Shown: positions 41,517 to 52,714, numbered from the stretch's first letter. The stretch: DNA of 61,779 nucleotides from Elusimicrobia bacterium RIFOXYA12_FULL_51_18 (GCA_001800245.1 MGVA01000069.1:1-61779); one strand, 5' to 3'. Program-made: numbers and translations. The notes: generated by a model not told the origin, from the letters alone.

Positions 41517-44500
41517 ATGAAAAAAATCATTTTTTTAACGCTCATCATCCCTATCCTGGCCTGGGTGACCGCCTTTGCCGGGGAGATAACGTCCGGGTCC
41601 GTGCCGGGCTCTCTCAACTACCAGGGCCGCCTTGAAAGGGACAATGCCCCCATCACCGGCCCGATACACCTCACCTTCAGAATTTACACCGCCCCCACAG
41701 GCGGATCGGCGGTATATACGGCTCCGGAAATAATAGTGTACGCCGCACAGGGCATTTTCAGCGCCACAATTACTCCGCCCTGGACCGTTTTTTCCAATGC
41801 CGGGGCGCTCTATCTTGAAGTACAGGTGGAAAGCGATGTGCTGTCACCCAGAGAGCCGTTGAGCAGTGTGGCTTACGCCCTTGTGGCTAAGAAGTTGGAG
41901 GACGGAGCCAGCGTTAAGATCGCGACTCTAACCACCACAGGCAATGTCGGCATCGGCACCGACGCCACCAGCGACAGGCTTTCCGTGAACGGAACCATAA
42001 GGTTGACCGGGACCTCGGATTCTATCTGTTTTTCCAACGGCACTTGTATGTCTTCCGCCGGAGTGGGCGCCGCGGTCGGCGGGGTGACCAGCACGGTGGA
42101 TAGTGTTCTTGAAGCCGATTCCGACTCCAATAGCACCGGAGAAATGATAATTAAAACCACGGGAGTGGAAAGGATCCGTATAAAGAACGGTTCCGGAGGC
42201 GGCGCAATAGGCATAGGCCCCGGAGCGCTGGCGGCGCCGATGGGAACCGTTGACATCGACGGTTCGCTTTATGTGGGCAACCAGGGGATATACAACAGAT
42301 CCGGCGGGTCGGTAACCTTAAGCGGTCTATACGTTCCGGATGGCGGGATAACCGGAGCGAGTTCCGAATATCTTTCGATAGGACAGACCGAAAATGTAAT
42401 TGCGCTGGTGAGCGGAGGCAGCGAGCGTATGCGCGTCCATTCCAACGGGAATGTTGGGATGGGACTCGCCAATCCGCTGGATAATCTTCATGTGGCCGGG
42501 GACATCGCGTCGAACACCGGAGTCAGGGGCGGGCAGGTATCTATAGGAGATTACTCAACTTGGACCAACCTCCCCAATGAAGTCCGGTCCGAAACCGGGT
42601 ACGATCTTCTTCTTCAACAGACAAACAGCTACAATGTAGGCATCGGCACCGATACCCCAAGGGAAAAACTTCACGTTAAGGGCAGCGTGCGGGCGGACCA
42701 GGGAATAATCGCGGCTACCGCCTCTTTTTCGGGGGCGGTAAATGTCGGCGGTGACTTTACGGCCAACTCCGGGAACAACAGGGTCTTCCTTTCCTCAACC
42801 ACTATTTACGGGAGCCTTACGGTAACCGGCGGCGTCGGGTCCGATAAGGGACTGCCCGCGTACCTTACGGATGACAACTCCTTCAGCGGCAGAAACACGT
42901 TCACAGGCATGGTAAGCATCTCCACCGATATTATCGTTACCAATCGCGTCGGAGTAGGCGCAATAAGTTTTAATTTCGCTCCGTCTAAATACCTCCAGAT
43001 CGGGGACAATAAGCCCGAATTCGACTCGGATGATGCCGCGGCCTATATCGTGGCCGGCGCCAACGCAGATTCCAAGATATTTTTTTACCGCGGCGCCGTT
43101 GAAGCCGCACGGCTTGAAACTCAGGGAGCGCCCGCCAATCCCGCCCTGGCCCTCGTGGCCGGCAATACTAAATCCACAGTGGACAGCACCTATTACCGCA
43201 TTTACAACAGCGTGGTACTGATCTCCACCGGCAATAGCTCAGTTGACACCACTACTCCGGCGGTATACGTTAGTTCGTCGCTGGGCAACGTCGGCATGGG
43301 TACAGCCATCCTGGACTCCAGCAACCGCCTTACCGTGGAGGGGAATATAAGAATTTCCACCACCTCCTCTCCGGGCAGAAGCTACGGGATCATTTTCGCC
43401 GACGGCACCGCCATGAATACCGCCAATCCGGGTGGCGTTTCGGTGGGCGCCGTTTCAAATATCGACAACGCTGTGGTACAGTCCGATTCCGACGGTAACA
43501 GTTCAGGCAGCGTTATCCTTCGCGCCAATTCCCTTGACGCCCTAGTTGTGAATAACGGCGGCAATGTCGGCATCGGCACCTTGAACCCCATGGGGAAGCT
43601 GAATGTCCGGGGCGATCTGGTACTGGGGACTCCATCCCTGATTTCCGGCGCTTCCGGAGCGGAAGATCTGTTCGTGGGCGGGAATGTGGTGCTGGACGGG
43701 GGGATTACCCAGCGTTCATCCGCACAGAATATTTTGGGCGCTCTCAAGGTTTCCGGAGATGTTTATCTTTCAACTACCGCCGCAAAAACGCGAGTGGGAA
43801 GCGATACCGCGCCCGGATACACATTGGATGTAACCGGCGATATAAACGCCTCCGGCATATTCAGGACCGGTGGTATGCAATGGATGTCGGCCGGACGCAT
43901 TATGACCAATACAACTTGGAACGGATCCGCCGTGGGCGTAACTTATGGCGGTACCGGGGCCAACCTCTCAGCCAGCGGCGGAGCCAATCAGATAGTACGC
44001 CAAAATTCATCGGGAGGCGCGTTTACGGTTTCAGCGCTGGCCGACGCGGACATACCCGACACTATAACGATTACTGATATAACGCAGGTTGCCAACCGCG
44101 CCATAACGGACATGTCCGGGACACTGGCGCCTCTCCACGGAGGCAGCGGGGCGGATCTCTCAACCACCGGCGGAGCCAACCAGATAGTGCGCCAGAACTC
44201 ATTGGGAGGCGCGTTTACGGTTTCGGCGCTGGCCGACGCGGACATACCCGACGGTATTACGATCACCAACATCACGCAGGTTGCCAACCGCGCCATCACG
44301 GATATGTCCGGGACACTGGCGCCTCTCCACGGAGGCAGCGGGGCGGATCTCTCAACCACCGGCGGAGCCAACCAGATAGTGCGCCAGAGTTCATCGGGAG
44401 GCGCGTTTACGGTTTCAGCGCTGGCCGACGCGGACATACCCGACAGCATTACGCTTACCGATATCACGCAGGTTACTAACCGCGCCATCACGGATATGTC

Positions 44501-44795
44501 CGGAACTTTGGGAGTCGATCACGGCGGTACCGGCGGAACAACCTTTACGCAAAATGGAGTGTTGTATGGCAACAATGCGGCAGGGATTAATGTTACGGCT
44601 CAGGGGGCGGTGAACACTGTTCTGAGAGGCACCGGCGGCGCCCCCGCATTTGGGACTATCGATTCCAATTACACTACCGGAGCGAGCGGCAGTTTTGACG
44701 TGGCCACCACAACCACAACTCCGGCGCAATGCAAACTGCTTACGATTACCAACGGTTTAATTACCGCTATCGGTCTCAGTCATAATTGCGACTGA
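41517..44795 (+). CDS. Large secreted tail-fibre-like repeat protein (VGIGT repeats)
   Basis: A 1092-aa exported protein. After the signal peptide (ends near AFAG), residues 25-125 form a beta domain (LNYQGRLE, FRIYTAP, LYLEVQVESDVLSPREPLSSVAYAL core). The body has many GNVGIGT repeats typical of trimeric fibre and adhesin-like proteins. Near the C-terminus are three 64-codon tandem repeats (GGANQIVRQNSSGG ... ITQVANRAITDMSGT). It lacks the S74 endosialidase-type self-cleaving chaperone domain often found at the end of such fibres. No phage genes are nearby, so it is taken as a surface filament or adhesin. Confidence 0.75.
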   Translation: MKKIIFLTLIIPILAWVTAFAGEITSGSVPGSLNYQGRLERDNAPITGPIHLTFRIYTAPTGGSAVYTAPEIIVYAAQGIFSATITPPWTVFSNAGALYLEVQVESDVLSPREPLSSVAYALVAKKLEDGASVKIATLTTTGNVGIGTDATSDRLSVNGTIRLTGTSDSICFSNGTCMSSAGVGAAVGGVTSTVDSVLEADSDSNSTGEMIIKTTGVERIRIKNGSGGGAIGIGPGALAAPMGTVDIDGSLYVGNQGIYNRSGGSVTLSGLYVPDGGITGASSEYLSIGQTENVIALVSGGSERMRVHSNGNVGMGLANPLDNLHVAGDIASNTGVRGGQVSIGDYSTWTNLPNEVRSETGYDLLLQQTNSYNVGIGTDTPREKLHVKGSVRADQGIIAATASFSGAVNVGGDFTANSGNNRVFLSSTTIYGSLTVTGGVGSDKGLPAYLTDDNSFSGRNTFTGMVSISTDIIVTNRVGVGAISFNFAPSKYLQIGDNKPEFDSDDAAAYIVAGANADSKIFFYRGAVEAARLETQGAPANPALALVAGNTKSTVDSTYYRIYNSVVLISTGNSSVDTTTPAVYVSSSLGNVGMGTAILDSSNRLTVEGNIRISTTSSPGRSYGIIFADGTAMNTANPGGVSVGAVSNIDNAVVQSDSDGNSSGSVILRANSLDALVVNNGGNVGIGTLNPMGKLNVRGDLVLGTPSLISGASGAEDLFVGGNVVLDGGITQRSSAQNILGALKVSGDVYLSTTAAKTRVGSDTAPGYTLDVTGDINASGIFRTGGMQWMSAGRIMTNTTWNGSAVGVTYGGTGANLSASGGANQIVRQNSSGGAFTVSALADADIPDTITITDITQVANRAITDMSGTLAPLHGGSGADLSTTGGANQIVRQNSLGGAFTVSALADADIPDGITITNITQVANRAITDMSGTLAPLHGGSGADLSTTGGANQIVRQSSSGGAFTVSALADADIPDSITLTDITQVTNRAITDMSGTLGVDHGGTGGTTFTQNGVLYGNNAAGINVTAQGAVNTVLRGTGGAPAFGTIDSNYTTGASGSFDVATTTTTPAQCKLLTITNGLITAIGLSHNCD
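43981..44520 (+). repeat. Three 192-bp in-frame tandem repeats
   Basis: Units start at 43981, 44173 and 44365, a constant 192-nt (64-codon) period, read from the recurring gagccaa.cagatagt. The copies are nearly identical at DNA level, with the third diverging at its end. This indicates recent expansion and a site prone to copy-number change. Confidence 0.85.
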
Positions 44796-44888
44796 TAAGC
44801 CCATAATTACAGTTACTGAGCCGTGCGGAACTATAAGGTTCATTAACAAAAGTTATCCCTAATCCTGCAGTTCAACGTGGTTTCCATC

Positions 44889-44949
44889 GTATGCCGCGCG
44901 AAGCGCACCTGAGCTCCGCGGAGGGAAAAATTCAACTGAATTTTTCAGG
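44889..44949. repeat. 61-nt palindromic repeat, copy 2
   Basis: Second copy of the element at 109-169, in the same orientation. It lies in the 251-nt gap between the fibre gene and waaA, which otherwise shows no gene. The stem reads CTCCGCGGAG here versus CTTCGCGAAG in copy 1. It could serve as a transcript end for the fibre gene. Confidence 0.7.
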
Positions 44950-45046
44950 TTATGCGTAAAAAAATCTTTTCTAATTCCACCGCAGGGATCGTGGGGAACT
45001 AAACCGGTAAGATTTTCGGATGCCCTTTGTAATTGTGGAAGTCAGG

Positions 45047-46321
45047 TTAAAGATTGGTTTCCAATACGGCCAGGGTTTTCCGGGTGGCGCCCTGAAGGGA
45101 TTCCAGCGCCGCCTTTGAAGCTTCGCCAGCTTTTGCCAGAAGAACCGGGTCTTTAAGCAGGGGAATTATTCTATCGGCCAGTTCATCTGCGGTTCTCACC
45201 ATAAAGCCGCCATTTTTATTCATAAGCGCCAGGGCGCCGTCGCGGGTATGCTTTATGTTCGGACCGAAAAGCACCGGTTTGGAGAATACCGAAGGTTCAA
45301 GCACATTATGTCCGCCGGTATCGTCAAGCGTACCCCCGACGAACACCACATCGGAAAAATAGTAAATATCCGCTAAGCGGCCTGTCTCATCCAGCAGAAG
45401 ACAGTCGGGCCCGGTACGCGCGTGCGCGCGCTGGGACCAACGGGGTGAAACCAGGCTCTTCTCTCTTAGCCTGGCCGAGCTTGAGGCCGCGGTTTCAGGA
45501 TGGCGTGGGGCTAGTATCAGCCGGGTATCCGGAAGCGCCGCCTTTACTTTCAAGAACGCTTCCAGTATTATGTTTTCCTCATCGGGATGAGTACTGCCGG
45601 CGCAGAAAATCTTTTTACCCTTCCAATCCGCCAGCTCAAGAAAAGCCTCTATTTCAGCCCGGTCCTGCGGTTTCTGCACTATCAAGTCATGTTTCATGTT
45701 GCCTGTCAGCACCAGTTTATCCGCACCACCCAGTAACACCTGATATCTCTCCAAGTCGTCAGGACTCTGTGCGGCGATCATGCCGATATTACTGAACATT
45801 AACCTGGATACAGGGGCAAGCAATTTGTAAAATCCCAGGGTCCGGTCGGAGATGCGCGCGTTTATCATCATGACTTTTACGCCGGCCTTCCCGGCGGCGT
45901 AAAGCAGATTCGGCCAGAGTTCGGTCTCCGCTATCATCAGCAGTTCCGGCCGCACCGCGGTCATAAAACGGCGCATAAGCGGATAAGAATCAAGGGGAAG
46001 AAGGAAAACGTAAGGAGTCAATTTAAAAGCCTCCATTTTACCGGAGGAGGTGGAAGTGGTTATCATTATCGGCTTCGACGGGCAGCGTGTCCGCACTAAT
46101 GGAATAAGCATTTGAATGGCTTTCACTTCACCGACCGACGCCGCATGAAACCATAACGGCCTTTCAGAGAAAGCAGGGACACTGATGGCTAAACGCTCTT
46201 TAAGCTCGGACAAAAGACGGTTAAGCAGACCGCGCCGGGGGGAACATAAGAAGAAAAACAGATATAGCAGCGCTATGAAGGGCGCCAGAAGGTTGTAAAG
46301 AATTAATAACAGCATGTCCAT
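45047..46321 (-). CDS. waaA: Kdo transferase
   Basis: A 424-aa GT30 enzyme joining Kdo from CMP-Kdo to lipid A precursor at the inner membrane. An N-terminal membrane helix (LLILYNLLAPFIALLYLFFFL region) precedes HAASVGEVKAI with the catalytic Glu. MITTSTSSGK and CAGSTHPDEE are also characteristic. The start at 46321 gives normal family length; a longer frame reaches 46456 but crosses the preceding gene's end. It completes the Kdo pathway whose other genes are at 25.8-33.6 kb. Confidence 0.93.
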   Translation of the reverse strand: MDMLLLILYNLLAPFIALLYLFFFLCSPRRGLLNRLLSELKERLAISVPAFSERPLWFHAASVGEVKAIQMLIPLVRTRCPSKPIMITTSTSSGKMEAFKLTPYVFLLPLDSYPLMRRFMTAVRPELLMIAETELWPNLLYAAGKAGVKVMMINARISDRTLGFYKLLAPVSRLMFSNIGMIAAQSPDDLERYQVLLGGADKLVLTGNMKHDLIVQKPQDRAEIEAFLELADWKGKKIFCAGSTHPDEENIILEAFLKVKAALPDTRLILAPRHPETAASSSARLREKSLVSPRWSQRAHARTGPDCLLLDETGRLADIYYFSDVVFVGGTLDDTGGHNVLEPSVFSKPVLFGPNIKHTRDGALALMNKNGGFMVRTADELADRIIPLLKDPVLLAKAGEASKAALESLQGATRKTLAVLETNL

Positions 46322-46385
46322 GATTAGTCCGGCAGCGTCCGCGTTGGGAGAGTGTGGACTTCCGCGATTCTCCCATGCCGACGCT

Positions 46386-47003
46386 CTAAATGCTTGACGG
46401 CGTAATAGCGTTAAGAGCCTCTTCCAGTTCCGCGGCTTTTGTTTCCAGCCGGTCATTCTCAGCGACCTTTATCGGCGCACCGTAAATAACCGCCGCTTTC
46501 CCGAAAGGCAGAGGGAATTCAAAATTGTCCCAGGAATTAAAGGTGATCTTATTAGAGAGCCGGACGCCTACCGGCAGTATCCCCATCCCGGTCTTCTGGG
46601 CCAGATAGACCACGCCCTGCTGCACTTTTCTCCTGGGGCCTTTGGGGCCGTCGGGCGTTATGGCCAAAGGCAAGCCCAGGCGGCCGCGATCTATCAGCTC
46701 CATTACGGACTGAGCGGCTCCGCGGCTGGTGGAGCCCCGAACCGTGTTGAACCCGAATTTCCTTAGCAGCCGGGCGGCGTATTCTCCGTCTTTGCTTCTG
46801 CTGACCAGTCCGGAAATATCTTTGCCGCGCAGAACATAGAGCATGAACGCCAGATGGGAATGCCAGGAGGCGTAGATAACATTGGGAACTTGCGGCTGGT
46901 TCTGAGTACGGATACGCGTAGTGGCGCCGGTAAAACTGATATATAAATACCCTAGTGTCGATACGAGGCTATGCAGGGGGCTTGAGTGGATGGGCTCATT
47001 CAT
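46386..47003 (-). CDS. DUF374 lysophospholipid acyltransferase-like protein
   Basis: A 205-aa protein of the DUF374 group of the LPLAT superfamily. YASWHSHLAFML holds the active-site His in a WH context, RSKDGEYAARLLRKFGF and RGSTSRGA follow, and ITPDGPKGPRRKVQQG is the substrate-binding block. These proteins are often encoded beside waaA and are thought to acylate or process lipid A-related molecules. One nucleotide separates it from the preceding gene. Confidence 0.85.
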   Translation of the reverse strand: MNEPIHSSPLHSLVSTLGYLYISFTGATTRIRTQNQPQVPNVIYASWHSHLAFMLYVLRGKDISGLVSRSKDGEYAARLLRKFGFNTVRGSTSRGAAQSVMELIDRGRLGLPLAITPDGPKGPRRKVQQGVVYLAQKTGMGILPVGVRLSNKITFNSWDNFEFPLPFGKAAVIYGAPIKVAENDRLETKAAELEEALNAITPSSI

Positions 47004-47004
47004 C

Positions 47005-47637
47005 TTATTTGCCGGCGGCCGCGGGACCGGCTGCCGGCTTTTTCTTTTTCTTAGCCAGCCAGGGGATACTGAAGATAATAGAGTATTTCGGGGCCAAGGA
47101 ACCTTCGTTCAGGGTAACACCTATCTTATCGGCGCTTAGGCGCGTAAGACAGGCGTTCAGGGCGGCCGTATCCGTCTGATGGGTGGGCTGCTCATCCGCT
47201 TCCGGCGCGGGACAAGCGAAAACGTGGCGCGGAATTCCGAGATCCAGTCCTTCGGACGAGACTTCCTGGTTGATGAGTTCGGTTATCACTTTAAGGCCGG
47301 TTTCGGAGAACACGAGCGCGGCGGTCTCGGCGAGTCCGAAAAGCCCGGGGTCCGTTATGGCTTTAAGTTTCTCCTCAAAAACAGATCCGAGGGTGATGAC
47401 GCCCAGCGTTCCCGCGCCGCCGCGCATGGGGCCGTCCGGTTTCGCCAGTTCGTCTTCCGGAGCGAGGAAATCGAATACCGTGGAAGGCTCAAGAGCGGCG
47501 GCCAGGGATGAAATATACTCCTTTGCGCTTTCCTGGTCGGCCAGGCCGAGAGAGAACAGATCTATCCTGCGCTTTTTTGCCTTGCGCAGGATATCGTAAC
47601 TGTATATCGGAATCTTGAATTTTTTTATCTTCCTCAT
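47005..47637 (-). CDS. Conserved protein of unknown function (weak MetH-activation resemblance)
   Basis: About 210 aa, starting at the ATG at 47637 (MRKIKKFKIPIYSYDILRKA); an upstream ATG at 47727 overlaps secF and adds a non-conserved stretch. A central GVITLGSVFEEKL followed by a helix (AETAALVFSETGLKVITELI, read as its A/L pattern) recalls the cobalamin-dependent methionine synthase activation fold, but only faintly. The tail is Lys-rich and ends in an Ala/Pro low-complexity run. It sits between secF and the DUF374 gene. Function is not known. Confidence 0.45.
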   Translation of the reverse strand: MRKIKKFKIPIYSYDILRKAKKRRIDLFSLGLADQESAKEYISSLAAALEPSTVFDFLAPEDELAKPDGPMRGGAGTLGVITLGSVFEEKLKAITDPGLFGLAETAALVFSETGLKVITELINQEVSSEGLDLGIPRHVFACPAPEADEQPTHQTDTAALNACLTRLSADKIGVTLNEGSLAPKYSIIFSIPWLAKKKKKPAAGPAAAGK

Positions 47638-47705
47638 ATCTTCAGGGACAAGAGCGTATTGCGCCCCGCTCAACTCATCACAGGCCGCCCGGCATGGGCT
47701 GACGT

Positions 47706-48596
47706 TTACTTGCTTCTGCGCTCCCACTGGTAAACGAGAGGCGTGGCTATCGCTATGGTCGAATAAGTTCCGGAAATGCTGCCCACCAGCATGGCAAAAG
47801 CGAAGTTATTGATAACGTCCCCTCCGAAGAAGAAAAGGATAGCCACCACTCCCAGGACCGTAAAGTTCGTTATAAGGGTCCTACTGAGCGTCTCATTGAT
47901 GCTCACGTTCACGAGTTCCCCCAGACGCATCTTTGGGAACTTGTTCAGGTTCTCGCGCATCCTGTCAAAGATAACGATAGTATCGTTAATGGAGTAACCG
48001 GCGATAGTCAGCAGCGCCGCCACCACCACCAGATCCACTTCCCTGTTGGTTATGGACATGGCGCCGAAAGTGACGAACACGTCGTGCAGAAGGGCGATCA
48101 CCCCGGCCGCGCCCCAGATAGGGTTGGAGAACCTGAAGGCCACATAAATGATAATACCGAACAGCGACAGTATGATCGCGAACAACGCCTTCTTGCTAAG
48201 GTCCCGGCCCACCACCGGGCCAACATAATCCCGGCGTTCTTCAATAAAAGTGTTGCCCGGGATATTTGTTTTAAGCCCCTGGAGTATCTTATCGGCTATC
48301 TCGTTGACATTCTCCTGCTTGCCTTTGACCTTCAGGGCGAAGGCGTTCCTGCCGGTAAAGGTCTGGATGGTGGTTTCTATATCCGCGGCTTTCACGGCCT
48401 GTCTGACTTCCGCTATGGTGATGGGGTTGACAAACTTCACCTGCAGCATCGTTCCGCCGGTGAAATCAAGCCCCATATTGGTGCCTTTGACAGCTACCGA
48501 AACGATACCGGCCGCCAGGGCAAGGCTGGAAACGGCGAAGAAAATGTAGCGTTTCGATATAAAGTCGATATTCGTTTTTTTGATGAGGTTTATCAT
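47706..48596 (-). CDS. secF: Protein translocase subunit SecF
   Basis: A 296-aa inner-membrane protein with six transmembrane helices. GLDFTGGTMLQVKF near the N-terminus and the later LVNVSINETLSRTLITNFTVL are SecF signatures, the second shown here by its core NETLSRTL. With SecD it uses the proton gradient to help pull proteins out of the Sec channel. Its start overlaps the secD stop by 4 nt. Confidence 0.96.
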   Translation of the reverse strand: MINLIKKTNIDFISKRYIFFAVSSLALAAGIVSVAVKGTNMGLDFTGGTMLQVKFVNPITIAEVRQAVKAADIETTIQTFTGRNAFALKVKGKQENVNEIADKILQGLKTNIPGNTFIEERRDYVGPVVGRDLSKKALFAIILSLFGIIIYVAFRFSNPIWGAAGVIALLHDVFVTFGAMSITNREVDLVVVAALLTIAGYSINDTIVIFDRMRENLNKFPKMRLGELVNVSINETLSRTLITNFTVLGVVAILFFFGGDVINNFAFAMLVGSISGTYSTIAIATPLVYQWERRSK

Positions 48597-50026
48597 ACGC
48601 TAAGCTCCTTGGGGTTGGAAGTGAGCCAGAATTCGTAGATGGCTCTGGTGATGAACACCGAGGTGAACATACCGACCAGCAAACCGATAGTCAGCGTCAC
48701 GGCGAAACCTTTCACGGGGCCGGAACCGAACTGGAATAGGAATATGGCCGCTATCCAGGTGGTCACGTTGGAGTCCAGAATTGCGCTCCAGGCTTTATCG
48801 TAGGCCGTCGGGATGAGCATTGCGATAGGCTTTGAGAGGGCCAGCTCTTCACGCATCCTTTCAAGTATCAGCACATTTGCGTCTATGGCCATCGCCAAAC
48901 TGAGGATCATGCCGGCGATGCCGGGCAGGGTCAAGGTTGCGGAAAAATAGCTCATGGCCGCTATCAAAAGTATGAAGTTGAGGCCGAGGGCGATATCGGC
49001 CACAAAACCGCCGGCTTTGTAATAGATCATCATAAAAAAGATGACCAGCAGAAAACCGATGATAGAGGCTGTCAGCCCTTTTTTGATGGAGTCTTCACCC
49101 AAGTCCGGGCCGACGACCCTTTTCTCTATTATGTTGACCGGCGCGGGGAGGGCGCCGGCGCGCAAAACTATGGCCAGGTTCCGGGCTTCTTCCATCGTGA
49201 AGGTGCCGGAGATCTCGCCGCTGCCGCCGCCTATGCGGGTTTTGATGACAGGGGCGGAATGCACCACGCCGTCCAGTACGATCGCGAGATATTTGCCCAC
49301 ATTTTCGCCGGTATAGCGCTCAAAGATCTTGCCGCCGTCCTTGTTAAAGGCGAAAGAAATATTCGGATAACCGAACTGGTCGTCAGTGGACACCCTGGCA
49401 TTTTCCAGATAGGCGCCGGTGATGCCTACAGAGGATTCCAGCACGTAATATTTGGTTCTGGTATCTTCACTGTTGGAGGTCGCTCTAAAGAGCGCGGTGC
49501 CTTTCGGCATAAGTTTCGCGACATCGGGAAGCAGCTTACCGCCTTTATCAAATGGGGATTCCCCCAGGTCCGAAACTTTGGCCAGAACCTTTTCGGCCTC
49601 GGGGCTGGTGTTGACAAGCCGGAACTCCAAAAGGGCCGTTTTTCCGATAAGATTCTCAGCCTCTTCGGTGTTTGATATGCCGGGCAAATCCACCGCTATC
49701 CAGCGTTCACCCTGCCTGGAAATGGGGGTTTCACCCACTCCATACTGGTCTATACGGTTTCGGATGATCTCTATAGCGCGCGCCATTGCATCGTTTAAAG
49801 TCTCTTTCTTGTCGAGCTTGGCCACATCCAGTTCCAGGAGCATGTGGGTGCCTCCGCGCAGGTCCAAACCGAGGTTCAGCATCCGCTTAGGACGTTCACG
49901 TACGGCCTCCAGTTTCGCTCTTTCATCGGCGGGTTTGGTATACCATTCAACTGTGGGGTATAAAAGCCATACGGAAAGTATCAGGAGGCCCAATATAAGG
50001 CCCAGTTTCCAGTGTAATTTATTCAT
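48593..50026 (-). CDS. secD: Protein translocase subunit SecD
   Basis: A 477-aa protein, shorter than the 615-aa E. coli form but typical of many phyla. LGLDLRGGTHMLLELD is the diagnostic motif of the periplasmic domain, and AMAIDANVLILERMRE lies in the conserved fourth transmembrane region. It lies 22 nt after yajC and overlaps secF by 4 nt, giving the usual yajC-secD-secF order. Confidence 0.96.
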   Translation of the reverse strand: MNKLHWKLGLILGLLILSVWLLYPTVEWYTKPADERAKLEAVRERPKRMLNLGLDLRGGTHMLLELDVAKLDKKETLNDAMARAIEIIRNRIDQYGVGETPISRQGERWIAVDLPGISNTEEAENLIGKTALLEFRLVNTSPEAEKVLAKVSDLGESPFDKGGKLLPDVAKLMPKGTALFRATSNSEDTRTKYYVLESSVGITGAYLENARVSTDDQFGYPNISFAFNKDGGKIFERYTGENVGKYLAIVLDGVVHSAPVIKTRIGGGSGEISGTFTMEEARNLAIVLRAGALPAPVNIIEKRVVGPDLGEDSIKKGLTASIIGFLLVIFFMMIYYKAGGFVADIALGLNFILLIAAMSYFSATLTLPGIAGMILSLAMAIDANVLILERMREELALSKPIAMLIPTAYDKAWSAILDSNVTTWIAAIFLFQFGSGPVKGFAVTLTIGLLVGMFTSVFITRAIYEFWLTSNPKELSV

Positions 50027-50048
50027 TGCTTGCTCCTCTTGTTCGCCG

Positions 50049-50327
50049 CTATTTTCCGGTTTGATTCACAAGGCCGGCGACCGCCGACCTGACGACCGAG
50101 ACTTTCACATTTTTGGCTATTTCTACGTCCAATTCATCGCCATTGATGCCGGTGATGAGGCCGAGTATTCCGCCGTTGGTAAGTATTTTATCTCCGGATT
50201 TAAGGGCGTCAAGCATGGCTTTTCTTTCCTTCGCCTGTTTCTGTTGCGGACGTATAAGCAGAAAATAGAAGATCACCATAATAATGATCAAAGGGATAAA
50301 TTGCATAAAAGCGGCGTTTTGAGGCAT
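50049..50327 (-). CDS. yajC: Sec translocase accessory subunit YajC
   Basis: A 92-aa single-span membrane protein. IIIMVIFYFLLIRPQQKQAKER is the classical YajC helix plus basic motif (core FYFLLIRPQQKQ). A short SH3-like cytoplasmic domain with GDKILTNGGILGLI follows. It is directly upstream of secD. Tgt lies 94 nt further upstream, the widespread tgt-yajC-secDF arrangement. Confidence 0.94.
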   Translation of the reverse strand: MPQNAAFMQFIPLIIIMVIFYFLLIRPQQKQAKERKAMLDALKSGDKILTNGGILGLITGINGDELDVEIAKNVKVSVVRSAVAGLVNQTGK

Positions 50328-50421
50328 TGTATCTCCTAGTGTTAACGAGTTTAGCGATGATTACTATAAAATATTCTAACAAATTTTTCGGTTCCGATGT
50401 GAGATGAATGGTTTGATTTCC

Positions 50422-51588
<1,167 letters not shown>

Positions 51589-51661
51589 TTATAGGCTAGG
51601 CCGGGCCGCCAGGCGGATAAAGCAAGCTAACGTGAATTTACCAACTGCCGCCGCCCGACCC

Positions 51662-52714
51662 TCAAACTATCAACATCGAATCGCCGTATGAATAGAATCT
51701 GTATTTTTTTTCCACCGCGGCCTTGTACGCCTTATAAAGCAGTTCCCGGCCGGCGAAAGCGGCGGTCATATAAAGCGGCGCCGAGGATGGCACATGTAAA
51801 TTGGTAAGAAAAGCTCCGGCGGTCTTGAACCGGTGACCGGGATAGATGAAAAGTCCGGCTTTGCGCTCGCCGGAGGAAAGGCGCCCGCTTTCATCCGAAA
51901 AAGTTTCCAGCGTGCGCATCGAGGAAGTTCCCACGGCTATTATCCGCGCGCCTTTTTCCGCGGCGGCGTTAAGAGCCGAAGACGTTCCGTCGGTCATGGA
52001 GCAGGCCTCTTCCAGCATAAGGTGCGCGGACGGATCTTCATTTCTGACCGGCTTAAAGGTTCCCCAGCCTATGTGCAGGGTGATATAGCGCACATCTACG
52101 CCTTTAGCTTTTATCTTTTCCAGAAGTTCCGGGGTAAAATGGAAACCCGCGGTCGGAGCGGCTATGGATCCCGGCGCGTTAGCGAAAACGGTTTGATAGC
52201 GTGAATCATCCGGAACCGAATTTTCAGTCATATCAGCCCTTTTCCTGGCCTTTAGAATATACTGCGGCAATGGCACTTCCGCGTTCTTTTCCAGATAGGG
52301 TCCGTCCAAAGGAGCTGAAAGTTCAAAGAGGAAACTGCCGTCCGGATTCCGTTTAACGCATAAGGCCTCGGCTCCGCCCTGGCATACAAGTTTCTGTCCC
52401 GGCTGTATCTTACGGGCCAGCGCGCTCCAAACCGTCAAAGCCGGGGCTTCAGGCCTCATCAGAAGAAGTTCCGATCTGCCGCCGGTAGGCTTGCGCGCGG
52501 GCAGTTTGGCCTTCCACACTTTACTGCGGTTGAGCACTAGGACATCCCCCGGACAAAGTAGGTCCGGCAGGTCCCTAAAAATTCTATGGCTCATGGTCCC
52601 GGTCCTACGATCAATGGTTATAAGCCTGGAGGAATCCCTTGGCTCCGCAGGCCGGGATGCGATAAGCGGGTCGATTTCAAGACCCTCGAATTCGGAAAGG
52701 GCGGTTTCACTCAT
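51662..52714 (-). CDS. queA: S-adenosylmethionine:tRNA ribosyltransferase-isomerase
   Basis: A 350-aa enzyme converting preQ1 in tRNA to epoxyqueuosine. Diagnostic stretches include LCPGDVLVLNRSKV, APTAGFHFTPELLEKI, ITLHIGWGTFKPVR and TNLHVPSSAPLYM. Normal length. Neighbouring tgt supports a queuosine operon; preQ1 synthesis genes are not in the window. Confidence 0.96.
   Translation of the reverse strand: MSETALSEFEGLEIDPLIASRPAEPRDSSRLITIDRRTGTMSHRIFRDLPDLLCPGDVLVLNRSKVWKAKLPARKPTGGRSELLLMRPEAPALTVWSALARKIQPGQKLVCQGGAEALCVKRNPDGSFLFELSAPLDGPYLEKNAEVPLPQYILKARKRADMTENSVPDDSRYQTVFANAPGSIAAPTAGFHFTPELLEKIKAKGVDVRYITLHIGWGTFKPVRNEDPSAHLMLEEACSMTDGTSSALNAAAEKGARIIAVGTSSMRTLETFSDESGRLSSGERKAGLFIYPGHRFKTAGAFLTNLHVPSSAPLYMTAAFAGRELLYKAYKAAVEKKYRFYSYGDSMLIV

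Noticed and set aside
43988..44491. Minus-strand repetitive frame opposite the fibre repeats
   Set aside because: It reflects the 192-bp repeat period of the sense gene and has no independent support.
41517..44795. Prophage tail fibre
   Set aside because: No phage structural, lysis or integrase genes are adjacent, and a signal peptide is present; a secreted surface protein fits better.
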